A DNA stretch of 45,104 nucleotides from Microtetraspora fusca (GTDB taxonomy: Bacteria; Actinomycetota; Actinomycetes; Streptosporangiales; Streptosporangiaceae): assembly GCF_001570365.1 (NCBI RefSeq), contig NZ_BBYK01000084.1, positions 1 to 45,104 of the forward strand, given 5' to 3'. The notes under the pieces were generated by a model, which was not told the origin of the DNA, made no database searches, and saw only the letters and a program-made list of their open reading frames with translations. Within the stretch, counting starts at the first letter, position 1, and each line of letters opens with the position of its first letter. This document shows, in pieces, positions 33,136 to 41,770 of the stretch. Position numbers and translations under genes: made by a program.

Positions 33136-33981
33136 TCACTGGACGAGGGCCTGGCGGACCTCGCGGAGCCGTTCGTCGTTCCATTCGATCCCGGGGTCGG
33201 GCTCCAGGAAGGTGAAGGCGGTGCCGGCGATCCCGATGGCCGGCAACGACCACTCGGCCGCCTCCGACGCTCCGAAGGGACCTGCTTCGACGCGTCGCGT
33301 CGCGATGTCCGGGGTGGACATGGCCATGATGACCAGCCCCCGCATGGTGGCGTGCGCCAGGCTCGCCATCGTCTCGAACGTGGCGTTGAGTTCGGGCCGC
33401 AGGCGGTAGCCGAGCAGTTCGGCCATGTGCCGGTAGGCCTCGGCGATCCGTTCCACGAACGCGCGTTCCGACCGGGCGAGGGCGTCGCGCACGTCGGCAC
33501 GCAGCTGTCCGTCGTCCAGGCTCAGGAACGTCGCGTGCAGGGCGATGTAGGTCCGCCACTGCGTCGATCCGTGGATGGTCTCGAAGTCGTGCAGCGCCCC
33601 CTGGCGGAGCATCTCCGCGCACAGCTCCCGGCGCCGTTCGGGTGTCTCCAGCCAGTCCAGCCGGTCCCTGGCCACGGCCCTGACCAGCTCGCTCGCCGAC
33701 CTCTCCTCCGCGACGGCCGCGGGTGTCGCCGCTCCGGCGATCTCCCTGAGCAGGTCGCTGAAGAACAGGTCCTTGTACGGCCAGCGGCGGTAGGCGGCGC
33801 TGCGCGAGACGCCCGCGTCGCGGATGACGTCCTCGAAGCTGATGTGCTCCATGCTGACGGTCAGCCCGGTGTCGTCGATCGCGGCCATGGCGGCCTGGAG
33901 CATACGCCGCTCGGTCTCCTCGTCCGACAGCCTGCGGCGTCGCCGGGCGGGACCTGTGGCCATTCGTGACTGATCGCTCAT
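33136..33981 (-). CDS. TetR-family transcriptional regulator
   Basis: The protein has 281 aa from the ATG at 33981 (GAGAG upstream). An in-frame ATG at 34002 would add seven residues but falls inside a palindrome that looks like its operator, so I prefer the later one. The HTH is in the first 80 residues: RRMLQAAMAAIDDTGL, SFEDVIRDAGVSRSAAYRRW and PYKDLFFSDLL. The ligand domain is longer than average. It is divergent from a small membrane protein gene, the likely target. Confidence 0.88.
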   Translation of the reverse strand: MSDQSRMATGPARRRRRLSDEETERRMLQAAMAAIDDTGLTVSMEHISFEDVIRDAGVSRSAAYRRWPYKDLFFSDLLREIAGAATPAAVAEERSASELVRAVARDRLDWLETPERRRELCAEMLRQGALHDFETIHGSTQWRTYIALHATFLSLDDGQLRADVRDALARSERAFVERIAEAYRHMAELLGYRLRPELNATFETMASLAHATMRGLVIMAMSTPDIATRRVEAGPFGASEAAEWSLPAIGIAGTAFTFLEPDPGIEWNDERLREVRQALVQ

Positions 33982-33994
33982 GTTGTACTCTCGT

Positions 33995-34011
33995 TGAGAC
34001 ATGATGTTTCA
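33995..34011. promoter_or_regulatory. TetR-type operator, near-palindrome
   Basis: TGAGACAT-G-ATGTTTCA is a 17-bp near-perfect inverted repeat (7 of 8 positions) in the divergent intergenic region, 14 bases upstream of the chosen tetR start and 64 bases before the membrane protein gene. Confidence 0.6.
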
Positions 34012-34074
34012 AGTTCCATATCCGAAGTTCCAACACGGCACACTATCGGAACGCCGTACGACCGAGGAGGTCCG

Positions 34075-34515
34075 ATGCAGCCAACACCGCCCATGCGGAA
34101 AGCGACCGTCGCCATGTACACGGGGGCGGCGCTCACGCTGGTAGCCGTACTCGCCCTGGTCGTCGACCAGTCGGGCGGGGGCCTCGCCCGCCACCTTCAC
34201 GACACCTATCCGGGCCGCGCCCCCGGCTGGTTGAGCATGACGACGGCGAGCATCGCCACATACCTGTACGCCCTTTACGGGGCCGGATTCGTCCTGTGGC
34301 TGTGGATGGCGCGGAAGGCCGGGAAGGGCACACGGCGCGTCCGGATCACGGCGACCGCGGCCTTCGTCGTGGGGAGCGTCCTGCTGGTCTACAACTTCAC
34401 CCAGCCCCACCCGCTCATGGTGACCGCCACCGGCGCGCTTCCCTGTCTGAGCGGCCTCGCGGCGGTCGCTTTGCTGTGGGCCGGCCGGTCCACGCGCAAG
34501 AGCGTGACCGCCTGA
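34075..34515 (+). CDS. small integral membrane protein
   Basis: The protein has 146 aa from an ATG with GAGGAGG six bases before it. Four membrane helices are visible (about residues 15-32, 60-80, 92-112 and 118-138), with a basic loop MARKAGKGTRRVR. I do not recognise a named family beyond four-helix membrane proteins. Its divergent placement with TetR suggests an efflux-like or stress role under that regulator. Confidence 0.8.
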   Translation: MQPTPPMRKATVAMYTGAALTLVAVLALVVDQSGGGLARHLHDTYPGRAPGWLSMTTASIATYLYALYGAGFVLWLWMARKAGKGTRRVRITATAAFVVGSVLLVYNFTQPHPLMVTATGALPCLSGLAAVALLWAGRSTRKSVTA

Positions 34516-34587
34516 CACGGCGTCAGTAGCCGCGGCGCTCCGAGCGAGGGACGGCGGTCTCGTTCCTCGCCGGGATCGGGGTCGGTC

Positions 34588-34627
34588 GACGAACCCCGCC
34601 CCCGTCTCTTCGGGGGCGGGGTTCGTC
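34588..34627. terminator. strong terminator
   Basis: Perfect 17-bp arms GACGAACCCCGCCCCCG (34588-34604) and CGGGGGCGGGGTTCGTC (34611-34627) with loop TCTCTT, 72 bases after the membrane protein stop. It also marks the right edge of the intact gene block. From here to 34,804 I see no supportable gene. Confidence 0.88.
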
Positions 34628-34804
34628 CTGTTCAGGCAGGCGCTGCAGAAGGTGCGCGGATCCGCCCACAGGGATTCTTGATCAATGTCAGCCGGGCGCG
34701 GGGCCGCGTCAGCGTGACGGCCGCCGACGTCGGCGATGCCCAATGCCCTCGACAATGCGGTCGGCGTCGGCCACGCCCCCGTCGGCCGACCGGAAACAGC
34801 CCGA

Positions 34805-35002
34805 TCATGGTTCCTCCAGCCGTATGGCCCGGGTGGGGCAGAACAACGCCGCCTGCCGTACGGCTGCCTGGGCCTCGGCCGGGGGCTCCGGCCGCAGGAG
34901 CGCTACGAGGCCGTCCTCGTCACGCTGGTCGAACACCTCCGCGGCGGCGATGACGCACAGGCCCGCACCGGTGCACAGCTACGTGTCCGCGAAGACGCGC
35001 AT
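34805..35002 (-). pseudogene. P450-type ferredoxin with premature TAG
   Basis: From the ATG at 35002, 66 codons read MRVFADT, TAG, LCTGAGLCVIAAAEVFDQ and on to LFCPTRAIRLEEP, then TGA. CTGAGLC and FCP give the Cys pattern of small [3Fe-4S]/[4Fe-4S] ferredoxins that feed cytochromes P450, and the length is normal (about 65 aa). Codon 8 (34979-34981) is TAG where family members have a charged or polar residue. Everything else is intact and in frame. No complete P450 or reductase gene is present, so I call it a fairly young pseudogene; a sequencing error at one base is the alternative. Confidence 0.8.
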
Positions 35003-35007
35003 GGCTG

Positions 35008-35229
35008 CTACCTGATGGCATTCGTGGCAAGCTTGTCGAACTCGCGGTCCGGCAGCGTGCGGTCAAGCTCCAGGAGCTTGTCGGCCAGCCGGCCGACGGC
35101 GTAGCGCGTCTCGGGCTTGACGGCTTCGACGGCCTCCCGGATGGTCGCGTGGCGTCGCTGTACGACGGCAGCCCTTCTTGGGAACCCGGCCTCGTCGGCG
35201 GTCAGACTCCATTGCCGCCGAGATTTCAT
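35008..35229 (-). CDS. small hypothetical protein, possibly a gene fragment
   Basis: This 73-aa frame ends six bases before the broken ferredoxin gene. It has actinomycete-like codon use (G/C at most third positions) and a helical, charged translation including HATIREAVEAVKPETRYAVGR and LADKLLELDRTLPDREFDK. The start at 35229 is ATG. No domain is recognised. It could be a small gene or the 3' end of a truncated one. Confidence 0.35.
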   Translation of the reverse strand: MKSRRQWSLTADEAGFPRRAAVVQRRHATIREAVEAVKPETRYAVGRLADKLLELDRTLPDREFDKLATNAIR

Positions 35230-35271
35230 TTACGCTGCGGCGCACCTCACTCGGCATTTCGGTAGCAGTCC

Positions 35272-35826
35272 TCAACTCATGTGGAGCAGCGTCGCCAGCA
35301 CGGCCACGGCAAGCAGGAGGGAGATGGCTATCGCCCACCGGCCCATGCACGCTATGGCCGCCAAGGCGAAAGGGATACCGCTGTAGACCAGGACCGCTCT
35401 TCCAGGACCGGGAAAATCGCCTTGGAAGATCACAGCCCCGGTAATCCAACCCGCCATTCCCCCGACGAAGACGAGGATGGCCCAACCCACTGGAGACGCG
35501 GACGCGAGCGATGAGGCACCACCGGTCACGAGCGCGACCACGGCCAGCAACCCGACCGTGCCGACGATGCCCACGGGGACGGAGGCCAAAAAGAGGCCGG
35601 CCACTCCCCCAATAAGAAACCCGAAAATCAACAGTGGTGCCAGGCAGGCGGTCATCAGAGCCCCGACCGCCCCCGCGCCCACAATCTGGGCGACTCGAAG
35701 CGCCCATAGCCGTATGGCCACGCGCCTCGCCGACGAAGCCGATCCCGGGCCGGAGGTGGAATGCGCCACCAAATGATCATAGGCATCGAACTCGGGGCCG
35801 TTAAGAGGCGCGCGATGAGCCCCCAA
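35272..35826 (-). CDS. hypothetical membrane protein
   Basis: The protein has up to 184 aa. Four or five hydrophobic segments are visible, for example IVGAGAVGALMTACLAPLLI, LFLASVPVGIVGTVGLLAVV, PVGWAILVFVGGMAGWITGA and WAIAISLLLAVAVLATLLHM. The start is unclear: the longest version uses TTG at 35826, while GTG at 35766 gives 164 aa. No family is recognised and no operon partner is evident. Confidence 0.55.
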   Translation of the reverse strand: MGAHRAPLNGPEFDAYDHLVAHSTSGPGSASSARRVAIRLWALRVAQIVGAGAVGALMTACLAPLLIFGFLIGGVAGLFLASVPVGIVGTVGLLAVVALVTGGASSLASASPVGWAILVFVGGMAGWITGAVIFQGDFPGPGRAVLVYSGIPFALAAIACMGRWAIAISLLLAVAVLATLLHMS

Positions 35827-35948
35827 GGCACTGCTGGAATATCACAGGACATCGCTGAAGCCGCCGGTCCCCCGGTGATGGCATAGCGGCCAGCCGGCAC
35901 CGCAGCCGGTCCGTGCCGATCCCTGTCTCTTGCCCGGCGCAAATGCCC

Positions 35949-36173
35949 GTGACCTGCGGTGTGGCGACACAAATCTCTCTGGAGACAGGAGACCATCCCG
36001 TATATATCCCGCGCCGGACATGCGACCCGGCCTTCTGAGATCCGTAGGTTCCCAACGATCACCAGGGTTCGTTCAGAACCGTTCGCCTCGCTGGTCGCGA
36101 GCCGCTCAGGCGATCAGGTCCGTTCGGCTCAGTTCATGATCGCCGCTTCGAGCGACTCCCACGGTGGCTCCCA
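35949..36173. repeat. diverged direct repeat R1 (partner at 42,688)
   Basis: About 225 bp that align in the same orientation with 42,688-42,910. Shared blocks include GTGACCTGCGGTG, GGAGACCATCCCG, ATATATCCCGCGCC, CCGTAGG, CAGTTCATGATCG and GGCTCCCA. By eye the similarity is roughly 70%. The partner copy adjoins a tRNA-derived att fragment, so R1 is probably a remnant of a related element. Confidence 0.75.
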
Positions 36174-36180
36174 GAACGGC

Positions 36181-36735
36181 CTACTCGTACAGACCGGCGG
36201 CGCATCCTGTCTTACGCGCCGTCTCAGGACTCACGTAGTAATGCACCAAAGCGCGTTCGCCTGCTGCGTTCAGCCAGTCGGCGCGGATGGTTACGACACG
36301 TCGCCATCCGAGACTTTCGTACAGAGCGATGGCCGCGTAGCCGTCGTCCGACACGTCGAGCATGAGAGACATACCTCGGTTGGCCACCTCCTCGCAGGCC
36401 GCCTCGAGGAGCTGGGCGGCCTGCCCGCGGCCTCGCCGCCGAGGGGTGACGAAGAGCCGGGTGATCGATGCAACCGGAGCGGCCGGCATACCGAGGGCCT
36501 CAATGAGGGACGGCTCAAGAGTTGCCGCGTCAAGCTGTGAGAGCCCCACGTGTCCGACCACGTCAAGCCCTTCAACCGCCACCCATGCCTCAACCAGGTG
36601 GGATGGCGTCAGCCATCGCGCGGGATCGGCGGGCCAGTCCACCGGGTAGCGATCGGATGCATGCACGGTGGCGAGAGCATCGACGCACGCAGGCAGATCC
36701 TCGACAGTTCTCCGACGGATCAAGGAAGTCTCCAT
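36181..36735 (-). CDS. GNAT family N-acetyltransferase
   Basis: The protein has 184 aa from the ATG at 36735 (METSLIRRRTVEDLPAC). The acetyl-CoA loop is clear: ITRLFVTPRRRGRGQAAQLL (motif A, RxxGxG), followed by DVSDDGYAAIALYESLGWRRV (motif B). The beta-strand 4 region VAVEGLDVVGHVGL is also typical. It acetylates an amine on an unknown acceptor. The 3' end lies only 7 bp from repeat R1. Confidence 0.85.
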   Translation of the reverse strand: METSLIRRRTVEDLPACVDALATVHASDRYPVDWPADPARWLTPSHLVEAWVAVEGLDVVGHVGLSQLDAATLEPSLIEALGMPAAPVASITRLFVTPRRRGRGQAAQLLEAACEEVANRGMSLMLDVSDDGYAAIALYESLGWRRVVTIRADWLNAAGERALVHYYVSPETARKTGCAAGLYE

Positions 36736-36908
36736 CCCGGTGATTGTATTTGCGGACCGTCGAAACCTGCCGGTGGGCTGATCATGAGCCGATGGCTCGC
36801 CGATGGCCGAGAAGATCAAAGCCGGCACGTTGACCTTCTACTTTGATCACGGTCGTGGAACATGAAGCGGCTGAGCGACAACCAGCGCACAGAGGGCGCT
36901 CTGGCCTC

Positions 36909-37451
36909 ATGAGTGATCAACCGCGGAACACTGGTCTGATGGAACTCTCCCCTGAGCTCAGAAATCGTCTGGCTGAGCTGCGATGTGATCTCCTCTGGGG
37001 CCGCCTCTCGGGGCCCGCGCCGGAGGCAGGCTGGCTTGCCCGCGAACTGATCGAAGCCGGTCTGGACTCTCCAGCGGTGTGGGAGCTGGCGGGCTACACG
37101 TTGTCCATCGGATCAATGACCGACGTCGAGCCGCTCGTCCGCGAGGTGCCGGCGGAGAGCGGCTTCCCACCCATCGATGTCCAGCGCCCACCATGGGAAG
37201 TCGCCCGCGATGTGGCGCAGGGAGTAGCCGAGGGCACACTCCCCATCGGTAAGGGTGCGGACTTCCTGATCCTCGAACTCAGGGACAAGTGCGACGGCCC
37301 TGAGGAGATCTTCCGGCTGATGGGGCTCATCGACGACTGGGAGGCCCCGCAGGCGACTCCGCCGAGTGACGATGAACTCCGCGGGCAAGCACGGAAGATC
37401 GCGAACGCCGCAACCGACCGGCTTGAGGCGATGAATGATCAGGGTTCGTAG
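36909..37451 (+). CDS. conserved hypothetical protein
   Basis: The protein has 180 aa from the ATG at 36909; a TTG at 36843 could add 22 residues. It is acidic and helical (LSPELRNRLAELRCDLLWGR, GWLARELIEAGLDSPAVWELAGY), with no signal peptide or membrane helix and no recognised catalytic motif. It is divergent from the acetyltransferase. Downstream to 37,711 I see no gene. Confidence 0.6.
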   Translation: MSDQPRNTGLMELSPELRNRLAELRCDLLWGRLSGPAPEAGWLARELIEAGLDSPAVWELAGYTLSIGSMTDVEPLVREVPAESGFPPIDVQRPPWEVARDVAQGVAEGTLPIGKGADFLILELRDKCDGPEEIFRLMGLIDDWEAPQATPPSDDELRGQARKIANAATDRLEAMNDQGS

Positions 37452-37711
37452 AAGTGGGAACCGTGCCGGCCAATGGTCGCGGATCACTCTGCGCCCCCTT
37501 CGGAATCTCAGCCCCTACGGTCTTCGGCAATGTGCGGGCGATCACCCTGGAACCGGAGCGCCCCTGCCGGAGGCGTATGCGGTGTGAGGACGGGCGACCG
37601 CCCCGCAGCCCTGGGTACTCGTCATGAACGCGCGCTCGTGTTCGCCCTTATATAGGCTCTGATGACCTTGTCCGGGGGCATTACGCTCAGCGTCGAGTTT
37701 GGGAACGGATC

Positions 37712-38176
37712 ATGGGATGGGTTTCTGCCCGGATTGTCGTCGGGCTCGTTCTCGCCGCTTTGGGCGTCGTGCTGGTTGCGGGTTGCCAGAACGGCGAGAA
37801 GAAGGCGGCTCTTCCTGCTGGCACATCACCTCAGCGGGTGGTGGCGGCCTACATAGATGCGATCAATGCCCATGACAGGGAGGCGGGGCGACGGCTGTCG
37901 ACCCAGCGCTTCGCTGAGCAGGAAGAGAAAGTCGTTGACAGCCTCTTCGACGATGCGAAGCTCTCCGATGTGGAGATCGAGACGCCACAGCCTGAACCCG
38001 GCTACCAGTCTCCAGACGGCAAGCGCTACCGGGAGGCCGTGAACGTTCCGGTGTCGTTCACGCTCAGGCACGGCGACGAGAGCTCCATGCCGAATGGTCC
38101 CACCACTTGGGGATACATCCTGGTCCGTGCCAGTGCGGGTCAGCCGTGGCGGATAAACGATGCCGGAGTTGGCTGA
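37712..38176 (+). CDS. lipoprotein of unknown function (NTF2-like size)
   Basis: The protein has 154 aa with a signal peptide ending in lipobox LVAGC (Cys25). The mature part starts with a spacer and SPQRVVAAYIDAINAHDREAGRRL, a helix resembling the beginning of SnoaL/NTF2-like domains, and continues with beta-rich sequence. It is probably anchored outside the membrane. No partner gene. Confidence 0.7.
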   Translation: MGWVSARIVVGLVLAALGVVLVAGCQNGEKKAALPAGTSPQRVVAAYIDAINAHDREAGRRLSTQRFAEQEEKVVDSLFDDAKLSDVEIETPQPEPGYQSPDGKRYREAVNVPVSFTLRHGDESSMPNGPTTWGYILVRASAGQPWRINDAGVG

Positions 38177-38269
38177 CTCGTGCGGCGGCGTGGCATCGGT
38201 GCGGCGAGGACAAATCGGCAGTGCGGCCAAATGTGTTTTCGATGCGATTAGCGGGTGTGGCAGGCCTTT

Positions 38270-39178
38270 TCACTCGGCGAGGAGTGCTACGGCATCAGGG
38301 GTGAGACGGCCGAGGGTTCCATCGGGGCGCCGGACGTTATGGCACCCGTCTAGTTCGACGTATGCCTCCCAGGAGCCGGGGGTCAGTACTGCGAACCGGG
38401 TGTGGTTGCTCGGGCAGTCGCTCGTTGGCGCGGTGTTCAGGGCGTTGAGCAGGGTGCGCAGTTTGCTGCCCTGGAGGATGCGCGAAGATTCGAGCTTTCC
38501 CCTGAACTTCCAGATCGGGGCCGTGTCCGGTGTCTTCTCTGTGATGTGGTAGACGCATACCCGTAGGCCCTCCGGCGGGGGATTCCAGATGTGGGAGGCC
38601 ACTACCTCTGGCCATCCCGGGGGGCGGAGAATGTCGGGGTACTCCTCGCTACAGCCGGCCCTGAAGGCCTTTTCGCTCCCGCCCCTCCGAATGGGTATCT
38701 GTTTGTCGACGTGGTACGGCAGGCTGCGAATGGCGGCCAGAGCGGAGGGGAACGGCTCTCCGCATACGCTAGTTGGCACGTCGGGTAGCACCGCCTTGCC
38801 GGAGGAGTCGACCACGACGAAGTAATCGACCAAGAAGCCCTCAAGCGTGCAGATCTGGTCGAACAACGACCACTCGGACGGGCGGCGTAGCTCGGCCATC
38901 AGCCCGGTTGCGGGGCCGTCGGCGCGCTCCTGGATCACGACCTCCCAGAGCCCCTTGCCGGGCAGATAGCGGGACTCCCAACGGCAGCGGATGACCTTGA
39001 CCGGAACGAAGCCGTCGGGGAGCGGCTGGCGTGGCGCGGGCGGCAGGACCGGGTCCGGCCGCCCCTTCGGGCACGAGGCGGTGACGACGTAATCCAATTG
39101 GGCCCTGGCTTCCTCGCGGTCGCCTCCGGTGAGAACGACGACAGCGAGCAAAGCGAGAACTACCCGAAGAGATCGCAC
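38270..39178 (-). CDS. secreted hypothetical protein
   Basis: The protein has 302 aa from a GTG at 39178. The N terminus MRSLRVVLALLAVVVLTGG is a signal peptide. The mature protein has seven or eight Cys residues (for example VIRCRWESRY, DQICTLEG, AGCSEEYPD, LRVCVYHIT), suggesting disulfides outside the cell. No family recognised. It stands just left of the tRNA-derived repeat and is probably part of the original chromosome. Confidence 0.7.
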   Translation of the reverse strand: MRSLRVVLALLAVVVLTGGDREEARAQLDYVVTASCPKGRPDPVLPPAPRQPLPDGFVPVKVIRCRWESRYLPGKGLWEVVIQERADGPATGLMAELRRPSEWSLFDQICTLEGFLVDYFVVVDSSGKAVLPDVPTSVCGEPFPSALAAIRSLPYHVDKQIPIRRGGSEKAFRAGCSEEYPDILRPPGWPEVVASHIWNPPPEGLRVCVYHITEKTPDTAPIWKFRGKLESSRILQGSKLRTLLNALNTAPTSDCPSNHTRFAVLTPGSWEAYVELDGCHNVRRPDGTLGRLTPDAVALLAE

Positions 39179-39433
39179 TTCACTGGGACGTGTTGCCTGT
39201 CCTTTTTGGTTCGCCGAGGAAAGCGATCAAGCGCAAGATTCCGTGGGCGTACCTGATGGGGCCTCCTCCGGCGTTCGGGGTGCAGGGCTCGAACTCTCCA
39301 GGGGTGAGGAGAGCAACGAGCGGTTCACCGATTCCGGCAGGGCCCATGACGAGCGAGGCCTCCGGAGTGGTGGCATCAGGCTGCGTTCGACAGCCTGCGG
39401 GCGCATACGCGGCGCATGCCATGCCAAAGCAAA

Positions 39434-39464
39434 AGACCAGACCACAGGGGATGTGGCCTGGTCT
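39434..39464 (-). terminator. tRNA-type terminator next to att fragment A
   Basis: AGACCAGACCACA (39434-39446) pairs with TGTGGCCTGGTCT (39452-39464) over a 5-base loop with one G-U. On the minus strand it follows the tRNA 3' fragment directly and is followed by TTTTGCTTT, a classic intrinsic terminator for a tRNA gene. Confidence 0.8.
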
Positions 39465-39465
39465 G

Positions 39466-39506
39466 GAGAGCGCGCCCCGAGGGATCCGAACCCCCGACCG
39501 TCGGAT
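39466..39506 (-). repeat. tRNA 3'-end fragment, att-like copy A
   Basis: The minus strand reads CCGACGGTCGGGGGTTCGGA then TCCCTCGGGGCGCGC: variable-loop end, T arm GGGGG-TTCGGAT-CCCTC and acceptor strand. CTAATCC just before it suits the anticodon arm of a tRNA-Arg(CCT)-like gene. No 5' half of the tRNA is present. It matches copy B at 42,611-42,651 in 39 of 41 positions. The adjoining terminator suggests this is the original chromosomal junction. Confidence 0.8.
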
Positions 39507-39737
39507 TAGACGCAAGATCGTTCGCGTGCTGACTGCGGACGTTCAAGACTTTGGACTACCGATTCGTGATGCTTCGTCCGCAACCCATCCGGATTCGATG
39601 ACGGGTCGTGACGAGGGCTGACGGCGCGTTCCGGGACATGCGAGCACGTCGCGAGCACGCACCGCCGGTCCACGGGCGTCCCGGCATCCCGGCAGACGAA
39701 AAGGAGTGGGCTGAGGACTCAGTTTCGAGAGCGGGGG
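39507..39737. other. no gene seen
   Basis: Between the att fragment and the next terminator I find no coding or structural feature I can support. Confidence 0.4.
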
Positions 39738-39780
39738 CGTGATGAGGCCGACGGCTCCTGGATCCGTCGGCCTCATCACG
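39738..39780. terminator. strong terminator after the SSADH gene
   Basis: Perfect 17-bp arms CGTGATGAGGCCGACGG (39738-39754) and CCGTCGGCCTCATCACG (39764-39780), 9-base loop, just 3' of the aldehyde dehydrogenase stop on the minus strand. Confidence 0.85.
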
Positions 39781-39788
39781 CGGCGCTG

Positions 39789-41150
39789 TCAGTCTGCGAC
39801 GAAGAACATCCGCTTGTTGACGAACTCGTCCATGCCGAGGGGACCGAGCTCGCGGCCGAACCCGGAGCGCTTCACCCCGCCGAACGGAATTTCCGCGCCT
39901 TCACCGGCAGGGGTGTTCACGTTCGACATCCCGGTCTCGAGCCGTGAGGCCATGGATGTGGCTCGATCCACGTCGGTGCTGAACACGGCGCCACCCAGTC
40001 CGTACTGTGTGTCGTTCGCCAGCTCCAGGGCCTCCTCGTCGCTGCCGACCTTGTAGACCACGGCGACCGGCCCGAACAGCTCTTCGCTGTAGGCCCGCAT
40101 GTCCGGGGTGACACCCGTGAGGACGGCAGGCGAGTAGTACGCCGCCGGGGCGTCACACAGCACACCTCCGGCATGCAGCGTCGCTCCCTTGCTGACCGCG
40201 TCCTCGACCTGGGCCGCGAGCGTCTCCGCAGCCGCCCGAGATGACATCGGGGCGAATGACCCCGGCTCGATCGCGAGCGCCTTCCGAGTGAGCTCCGAGA
40301 CGAAGTCATCGAAGATGTCATGCATCACGATCATGCGCTTGTTGGAGTTGCAGGCCTGGCCCATGTTGTACATGCGGGTGTCCCACGCGGTCTCCGCCGC
40401 CTCCGCGACGTCTTCGCTGTCGAGGATCACGTAAGGGTCGGAGCCTCCCAACTCGAGCACGCACTTCTTCAGGTGCCTCCCCGCGAGCGACGCGACGATC
40501 GCACCGGCCCGCTCGGATCCGGTCAGCGAGACGCCCTGCACCCGCGGGTCGGCGATGATCGTCTCGATCTGCTCGTGGGTCGCGAACAGGTTGACGTACG
40601 CGCCCTCCGGCACGCCGGCGTCCTTCATGATCTGTTCGACCGCGAGCGCCGACCTCGGCACCGACTCGGCGTGCTTGAGGATGATCGTGTTGCCCAGCAT
40701 CAGGTTGGGCGCCGCGAAACGGGCGATCTGGTAGAACGGGAAGTTCCACGGCATGATCCCGAGCAGGGGGCCGATAGGCAGTTTCTGTACGACCGCCTTT
40801 CCGCCTGCGAACGTCTTGATCGGCTGGTCCGCAGCGAGCGTCGGGCCCTCGGTCGCGAAGTAGTCGAAGATCGCCTGGCAGAACTCGACCTCCCCCACTC
40901 CCTCCGAGATCGGCTTGCCCATCTCCTGGGCCGCGATCGCGGCGAGCTCATCCGCACGCTCGGCGAACAGTGCTCCGACCTTGCTGACGATCTCGGCACG
41001 TCGGGTGATCGGGACGTCCTTCCACGTCGCGTACGCCGCAGCGGCGGCCGTCAGCGCGGCCTCGACGTCTGCGTCGGTCGCCGGCTCAAAGGTCTCGACG
41101 ACCTCGCCCGTCGCCGGGTCGGTCACCTGGTAGGAGGGACTGGTGCTCAT
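39789..41150 (-). CDS. NAD(P)-dependent succinate-semialdehyde dehydrogenase (GabD1-like)
   Basis: The protein has 453 aa from the ATG at 41150 with AGGAG upstream. It lacks the long N-terminal part of many ALDHs, as GabD1-type enzymes do. Motifs: IMPWNFPFYQI, LKHAESVPRSA, catalytic Glu in LELGGSDPYVIL, catalytic Cys in NMGQACNSNKR, EELFGPVAVVYKV and IPFGGVKRSGFGRELG. It would oxidise succinic semialdehyde or a similar aldehyde. It is the only intact gene between the two tRNA-derived repeats, so it may be cargo of an integrated element. Confidence 0.9.
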   Translation of the reverse strand: MSTSPSYQVTDPATGEVVETFEPATDADVEAALTAAAAAYATWKDVPITRRAEIVSKVGALFAERADELAAIAAQEMGKPISEGVGEVEFCQAIFDYFATEGPTLAADQPIKTFAGGKAVVQKLPIGPLLGIMPWNFPFYQIARFAAPNLMLGNTIILKHAESVPRSALAVEQIMKDAGVPEGAYVNLFATHEQIETIIADPRVQGVSLTGSERAGAIVASLAGRHLKKCVLELGGSDPYVILDSEDVAEAAETAWDTRMYNMGQACNSNKRMIVMHDIFDDFVSELTRKALAIEPGSFAPMSSRAAAETLAAQVEDAVSKGATLHAGGVLCDAPAAYYSPAVLTGVTPDMRAYSEELFGPVAVVYKVGSDEEALELANDTQYGLGGAVFSTDVDRATSMASRLETGMSNVNTPAGEGAEIPFGGVKRSGFGRELGPLGMDEFVNKRMFFVAD

Positions 41151-41770
41151 CGTCGTTCTCCTGTCGGGAGTGGTTCAGCCGGTGCCGGGTCGGGCACCGA
41201 TTGTGAGTGTCGGCGGTGCGGAGTTCCGCGCCGACGCGTCCGCCCCTCGCTCGCCTGGTCGCTCTCGAAGGAGACAACAGGGTCGAGCGCCTCGGGCCCC
41301 GAGTACGGGGCGACGGCGGCCCTGCAGATGTTCACGGTGCGCCTCGGGTAACAGGGGTTGTCATGGCGTCGGCCGCCGTACGGCTCGCGGCCCGGCTTCG
41401 ATCATGTCGATCAGAGCTGTCTGGTCTGGGGGGACCCACTGGCCGCTGAGCTCGAGCGTCGCTCCGCCGATCTCTTCGGTTCAGAGACTACCGTCGGTGC
41501 GTTCGCGTGCTTCAACCACGGTGCGAGACCTCAGAGCTTGCCGACCCGCGGGCCAGGATGGTGGCGGTCTTGGCGATGGTCTTGTTGTCGGTCGCGAAGC
41601 CTGGGGTGCGGTTGGTGTAGATCCCCATGATGATGGGAGCGGCGTTCTTCTCGGGCCGGAGCTGCTCAGACCGACACCTACCGGGGACCGATTCAGGCCG
41701 CGGCGCGCAGGCTGAGGCATTCAGCCTGCCCACTGGGGAGCCGATCTCGTGAAATCGCATAGAGCGGTCA
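41151..41770. other. gene-poor stretch with unrecognised coding-like fragments
   Basis: No complete gene is evident. On the minus strand around 41,525-41,680 one frame reads PIIMGIYTNRTPGFATDNKT followed by IAKTATILARGSA, which looks protein-like but belongs to no family I recognise and has no proper start. The rest seems non-coding or degraded. It separates the dehydrogenase from the truncated integrase. Confidence 0.4.
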
